Part shown: in pieces, positions 62,689 through 64,000 of the stretch | Position numbering within the stretch: the first letter of the stretch is position 1 | How the letters are laid out: each line of letters starts with the position of its first letter | Assembly (NCBI GenBank): GCA_017522225.1 | Contig: JAFWZR010000030.1 | Location: 1 to 64,000, forward strand | Source: Clostridia bacterium | Lineage (GTDB): Bacteria; Bacillota; Clostridia; Oscillospirales; Acutalibacteraceae | Length of the DNA stretch: 64,000 bases | Direction of reading: 5' to 3' | The notes under the pieces: generated by a model | The model's database searches: none | What the model saw: only the letters and a program-made list of their open reading frames with translations | Told to the model about the DNA's origin: nothing | Program-made: the position numbers and the translations under genes

Positions 62689-63627
62689 TCAGTATGAGAA
62701 TGTTGCTGTTTTTTTCATCGAGCCGGAAACCTCAGCACCGCCTTTGATACCGATAAAGTTTCCGCCGCCTGCACCGGCAAGGGGCATATAAACCTCAGCG
62801 TATTTTACATATCCGTCCGCACCTACGGTTGCCTTTATTTTTGTACCCTCATAGGTAAAGTCCGCCTGTGTAATGTTCAGTCCGAACAAATCTATCGAGC
62901 CGAGATCAAGAGGGAACGAGCACTGTCTGTTATAAACGGGGAACTTTGTGAGTGTTGCATCCTCAGGCACAACAAGAATATTGATTTCGTAATCATTACC
63001 CTTCTTTGTGACTGTTGCGGCCTTTGCACCCTTGGGATCAAGATTAGCAGGGAACACGTGATCCGCCGCCTTACCCTTTCCGTCATCCGTCGCAATTCCC
63101 TTTGCAAAGCTTCGTGTGCTTTCCGTTGTCTTTGCATATGCCTCGACTATTTTTTTTGCAAGCTTTTCAGCTGCCTTGGGATACATTGAATCAACGCTGA
63201 TTGCAATAGTCTGTGTCGTCTTGATTGTAGTTTTGGGCGCGTTGAAGGATTTTTTCATGCTGTCGGTATAATATTTAACCGCCTGATCCTTTGTGTACGC
63301 TGTAGGGTCATTCTTCTGTGTATCTGCAGACGGAGCGGTCGTACCCTCATCAGCATCCGGGACTGCGGTAGTCTCGTTCTGCTCCGCTGCCGTCGTCTTT
63401 TCATCCGACGGGATATCGGTCACATCCTCCGAAGGAATACCTGCTGTATCGTCTGACGGTATATCAGCATCATCGCTTGTATTATCCGTAACAGGAGAGG
63501 ATGAACCCGCAAGCTTTGCCGAATCCAGAAGCGAGTCGCAATATTTATTCACCGCAACCCACGAAGTGATGCACAAAGCAACAACGCAGACAACAGCTAT
63601 TGCCGACTTGATTATTGTATATTTCAT
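62689..63627 (-). CDS. Membrane-anchored protein with acidic Ser/Thr-rich linker, unknown function
   Basis: 312 residues starting at the ATG at 63627 (MKYTIIKSAIAVVCVVALCI), which follows GGAGGCAGTGACA; an ATG at 63642 contains the ribosome site itself. A single N-terminal membrane helix is followed by about 80 residues rich in D, S, T, E and P with imperfect repeats of the form DIPSDDTAGIPSEDVTDIPS. A compact C-terminal domain (about 110-312) follows, including YYTDSMKKSFNAPKTTIKTT and GGNFIGIKGGAEVSGSMKKT, which I do not recognise. The domain should face outward. Single-gene unit. Confidence 0.72.
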   Translation of the reverse strand: MKYTIIKSAIAVVCVVALCITSWVAVNKYCDSLLDSAKLAGSSSPVTDNTSDDADIPSDDTAGIPSEDVTDIPSDEKTTAAEQNETTAVPDADEGTTAPSADTQKNDPTAYTKDQAVKYYTDSMKKSFNAPKTTIKTTQTIAISVDSMYPKAAEKLAKKIVEAYAKTTESTRSFAKGIATDDGKGKAADHVFPANLDPKGAKAATVTKKGNDYEINILVVPEDATLTKFPVYNRQCSFPLDLGSIDLFGLNITQADFTYEGTKIKATVGADGYVKYAEVYMPLAGAGGGNFIGIKGGAEVSGSMKKTATFSY

Positions 63628-63730
63628 TGTCACTGCCTCCATCGATTTATTATATTTAAATCATACCACATTTTTGGCAAAACAACACATCTTTTTTAAA
63701 TTTTTTGTTGAATAAATTTTAATATCACTG

Positions 63731-64000
63731 TCACATCTGTGAAATATCATTCACAGCAGATTCAATACCTGCGGCATAAAGATGTGAGGTGTCTGCATAA
63801 GTCAGACATTTTGGCGCAGTTACACCGTTTTCATTATTCTGAAACTCAATAACCGTAACACCCGTGTAATCGTAATCAAAGCCTGCCCACATAATGTGAA
63901 GAGGAATGTGAAGAAGCACGGACACCCACGCTCTTGAAAAAGCCGCGTGGCAGAAAAGTGCAACCTTATCGTCATTCGGACGGACAATGCGGTAAATTCC
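63731..64000 (-). CDS. Histidine-phosphatase-family protein, C-terminal part (cut by window edge)
   Basis: The last 89 codons of a minus-strand gene that enters from beyond 64000. VALFCHAAFSRAWVSVLLHI and MWAGFDYDYTGVTVIEF match the C-terminal half of clostridial histidine phosphatases, with the second active-site histidine in FCHAA (more often CHGG). The N-terminal RHG motif lies outside the window, so whether it is catalytically intact is unknown. It is a different protein from the one at 14497-15171. Confidence 0.75.
   Translation of the reverse strand, partial: GIYRIVRPNDDKVALFCHAAFSRAWVSVLLHIPLHIMWAGFDYDYTGVTVIEFQNNENGVTAPKCLTYADTSHLYAAGIESAVNDISQM

Overview
The window looks like chromosomal DNA from an anaerobic, spore-forming, polysaccharide-using member of the Clostridia, most like Ruminococcaceae/Oscillospirales. 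This is inferred from gene content, not from a marker gene. The evidence is an alpha/beta-type small acid-soluble spore protein, a YtvI-like membrane protein, the clostridial glgC/glgD pair, meso-diaminopimelate dehydrogenase, a surface protein with a dockerin-like module, and many intracellular glycoside hydrolases and phosphorylases. No rRNA, tRNA, CRISPR array, transposase or prophage was seen. Most transcription units have a clear vegetative-type promoter and a strong intrinsic terminator.

Layout. 1-5672 (minus): F-type ATP synthase operon atpI-atpB-atpE-atpF-[fusion]-atpG-atpD; the left edge cuts atpD. The fourth subunit gene encodes a 736-residue b/delta/alpha fusion while a free b subunit is also present. 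5982-9926: a very long secreted leucine-rich-repeat protein with a dockerin-like module. 10130-11546: spore protein and a secreted DUF4474 protein. 11640-13806: two rRNA methyltransferases (rsmE and an RsmF-like gene). 13863-15171: a SIS-domain isomerase and a histidine-phosphatase-fold protein whose catalytic histidine is asparagine. 15372-21178: glycogen operon glgB-glgC-glgD-glgA. 21307-27205: two secreted metallophosphoesterases flanking a rhamnose isomerase/sialidase-like pair and an S51 peptidase. 27251-31567: lysine operon dapA-dapB-ddh-lysA behind a lysine riboswitch. 31637-32944: NhaC-type antiporter. 33032-36755: a modular CHAP/InlB-repeat surface protein and a divergent XRE regulator sharing overlapping promoters and a palindrome. 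36977-41690: an Old-Yellow-Enzyme-type reductase, a lipoprotein and a three-gene set with a PstS-like protein. 41705-53269: carbohydrate functions (PHP phosphoesterase, SGNH hydrolase, GH130, xylB, xylA, GH3, GH2), then a secreted protein at 53285-54253. 54346-56807: hom-lysC. 56978-59504: glycosyltransferase, YtvI-like protein and a cytidylate-kinase-like protein. 59558-63627: a third metallophosphoesterase, a radical SAM protein with SPASM-like cysteines, a 39-residue amphipathic peptide gene and a membrane-anchored protein. The right edge cuts a second histidine phosphatase.

How it fits together. Xylose and manno-oligosaccharide units released by GH3 and GH130 enter central metabolism through XylA/XylB and mannose phosphate, rhamnose enters through RhaA, and surplus glucose-1-phosphate is stored by the Glg enzymes. 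Aspartate flows through LysC and Hom (threonine/methionine branch) or DapA-DapB-Ddh-LysA (lysine and cell-wall DAP), with lysine feedback acting at the riboswitch. Several exported proteins end in hydrophobic or amphipathic C-terminal tails with no sortase motif, and the 39-residue peptide resembles such a tail on its own. The features most worth following up are the ATP synthase fusion, the tails and the peptide, the RHG-to-RNG change, and the CHAP/XRE control region.
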